A stretch of 64,000 bases of DNA from Vreelandella massiliensis (lineage in GTDB: Bacteria; Pseudomonadota; Gammaproteobacteria; Pseudomonadales; Halomonadaceae), in assembly GCF_900155385.1 (NCBI RefSeq), contig NZ_LT699745.1:1006946-1070945 (forward strand), in the 5' to 3' direction. Positions within the stretch are counted from its first letter, which is position 1, and each line of letters starts with the position of its first letter. Position numbers and translations under genes: made by a program. Positions 62,939 through 64,000 of the stretch are shown one piece after another. Under the pieces are notes generated by a model, which was given only the letters and a program-made list of their open reading frames with translations, made no database searches and was not told the DNA's origin.

Positions 62939-63535
62939 TCAGGTGTACGCCTGGAGCAAAGCGAGGAGTTGCTGATGCCCCTCCAGGGCGGCCCACTGAA
63001 CGGCAGTTCTTCCTTCGCTATCGCTTAGGTAGGGATCTGCGCCATGTACCAAGAGCTTTTGGGCACTGACAATATCATTCTGCTTGGCAGCCCAAATCAG
63101 CGCTGTCCAACCAAGAGCATCTTGATGGTTAACGTCTGCGCCTTGAGACAACAAGTAGTCGAGAGAGTCTGGCTCTTTGCTGACCACGGCGATCATCAGC
63201 GCCGAATAACCGCTTTCATCCTGGTGCTCCAGGTTTGCGCCCGCCTCATGAAGGCGGCGTAAAATCGCTACTTCGCCGAGTGACGCTGCTTTGATGAGAG
63301 GTGACCAGCCACAGCTGTCGTCAAGGTCAAGTTTGGCACCTTGCTGGATAAGCGTATTAACACTTGCCGCATTTCGCTCTTCGACAGCGCGAAATAGTGC
63401 TGTTCTGCCCAATGGGTCGCGTTCATCAATATCGTAGCTGAGCCACTGGTAGGCGCTGAAAAATGCAGTCAAGACGATCAGCATGGATACTACCCCACTG
63501 GCCAGTGGGTAACGCGAGACAACAGCGAGCGACAT
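62939..63535 (-). CDS. Membrane-anchored ankyrin repeat protein
   Basis: Protein of 198 residues. One N-terminal helix (about residues 12-32, ASGVVSMLIVLTAFFSAYQW) anchors four or five ankyrin repeats, e.g. GRTALFRAVEERNAASVNTL, GYSALMIAVVSKEPDSLDYL and GWTALIWAAKQNDIVSAQKL, probably on the periplasmic side. In Pseudomonas the ankyrin protein AnkB supports catalase KatB, a possible parallel. Its start overlaps the stop of the upstream membrane protein by one base (TAATG). Confidence 0.87.
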   Translation of the reverse strand: MSLAVVSRYPLASGVVSMLIVLTAFFSAYQWLSYDIDERDPLGRTALFRAVEERNAASVNTLIQQGAKLDLDDSCGWSPLIKAASLGEVAILRRLHEAGANLEHQDESGYSALMIAVVSKEPDSLDYLLSQGADVNHQDALGWTALIWAAKQNDIVSAQKLLVHGADPYLSDSEGRTAVQWAALEGHQQLLALLQAYT

Positions 63536-63870
63536 TACGTCCTCTCACGGACGAAAAAGCTCAAAGGATGCACCACAAGATAGGCAATAACGGCAGTACC
63601 TATGATGGCGCTCACCAGCACGGACCAGTCAACCCAAGTGGCAATATAGCTTAACTGGGAGTGCGTCATGGGGGGTATCCACAGCAGTGCAGACAACCCC
63701 ACCAGTGCGGCGATAGCCACCGCTGGATAGCAGCGGTACCGGGTGATTTGATAGCCCCGTAAATATGCCACGAAATGTAGCGTAATCAGTACGATGGTGC
63801 CGATGGTTAACCACCAGGCGAACGGGGCTAGGGCATACATTAAGATAGTGAGCGTGCTGTAGATGGACAT
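63535..63870 (-). CDS. Small membrane protein of unknown function
   Basis: Protein of 111 residues with three predicted helices (about residues 14-35, 49-65 and 81-100) and short charged loops. I do not recognise its family. It is coupled to the ankyrin gene (TAATG) and follows the gene at the window edge by 18 bases, so the three probably form one operon. AGGAG lies near its ATG. Confidence 0.75.
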   Translation of the reverse strand: MSIYSTLTILMYALAPFAWWLTIGTIVLITLHFVAYLRGYQITRYRCYPAVAIAALVGLSALLWIPPMTHSQLSYIATWVDWSVLVSAIIGTAVIAYLVVHPLSFFVRERT

Positions 63871-63888
63871 CAGGCTGTTTCTCCTCGG

Positions 63889-64000
63889 TTAAGCTTGCCC
63901 TTCAAGTACGGCGTAATACGCGGGCTGAAGCATGCGGTCTTTCATTACCCAAACGGCCCAGGATTCGTCTTTTGGATCGATAAACGGAAAAGAGGGCATG
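63889..64000 (-). CDS. C-terminal end of an unrecognised protein (partial)
   Basis: On the minus strand an open frame enters from the right edge and ends at a TAA (63889-63891). The last 36 or more residues include SFPFIDPKDESWAVWVMKDR and the end AYYAVLEGQA. Not recognised. Its place upstream of the membrane protein and ankyrin gene suggests it is the first or main gene of that operon; a peroxidase or catalase would fit the AnkB parallel but is unsupported by the visible residues. Confidence 0.6.
   Translation of the reverse strand, partial: MPSFPFIDPKDESWAVWVMKDRMLQPAYYAVLEGQA

Overview
The window looks like chromosomal DNA of a moderately GC-rich, aerobic to microaerobic gammaproteobacterium, most probably a member of the Halomonadaceae. 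The grounds are an Anr/FNR-controlled cbb3 oxidase locus, a BetT-type choline transporter with the long C-terminal tail, two TRAP transporters (one followed by a UspA protein, as in the Halomonas teaABCD layout), a phasin and a glc/lld/dld cluster. This is inference from gene content; no rRNA or marker phylogeny is available here.

Layout. 1-11.3 kb (minus strand): fnr/anr, hemN, tauE-like, ccoS, ccoI, ccoH, ccoG, a terminator, then ccoP, ccoQ, ccoO, ccoN. FNR-type sites precede hemN and ccoN, so the block forms an oxygen-responsive module for making and maturing the high-affinity oxidase. 11.8-12.5 kb: five tRNAs (Val-Asp-Asp-Val-Asp) with a promoter and a terminator. 12.6-20.8 kb (minus): glcG, glcF (frameshifted), glcE, glcD, dld and lldP for uptake and oxidation of lactate and glycolate, with a LldR/PdhR-like operator upstream of lldP. 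21.2-26.8 kb (plus): GST, phasin, pyruvate kinase, and modABC with modC broken by a 37-bp tandem duplication. 26.8-30.6 kb: DUF192, a DctPQM TRAP system and DUF2798. 30.8-32.2 kb: a KamA-family radical SAM protein with a diverged PLP motif. 32.5-36.7 kb: TAXI TRAP receptor, fused permease and UspA. 36.9-40.6 kb: DUF2189, then a cysteine-free molybdopterin-oxidoreductase-fold protein overlapping a hybrid histidine kinase. 40.6-42.7 kb: betT. 42.9-46.6 kb: a Spy-like protein, a lipoprotein esterase, and a BaeR/BaeS-like two-component system. 46.8-51.6 kb: SDR, pxpABC (5-oxoprolinase), trxC, a DCC protein and a small unknown. 51.7-64 kb: a second-type FtsH, a CocE/NonD hydrolase translationally coupled to an ATP-grasp ligase, a CPXCG protein, a PNPOx-like stress protein, a zinc metallopeptidase, BrkB, an ABC exporter, a 37-aa cysteine-rich protein, an AhpD-like protein, and an ankyrin/membrane protein pair.

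The most important caution is at 45885-46041. The baeS-like kinase contains Illumina library adapter sequence (Nextera mosaic end, TruSeq index adapter, poly-A), so the assembly is wrong there and about 30-40 codons of the HAMP region appear to be missing. Two other genes, glcF and modC, carry single lesions that could be real mutations or assembly errors.

The best candidates for undescribed biology are the ATP-grasp/CocE pair, the cysteine-free molybdopterin-fold protein with its hybrid kinase, and the KamA-like enzyme. No phage, insertion sequence or CRISPR array was seen.
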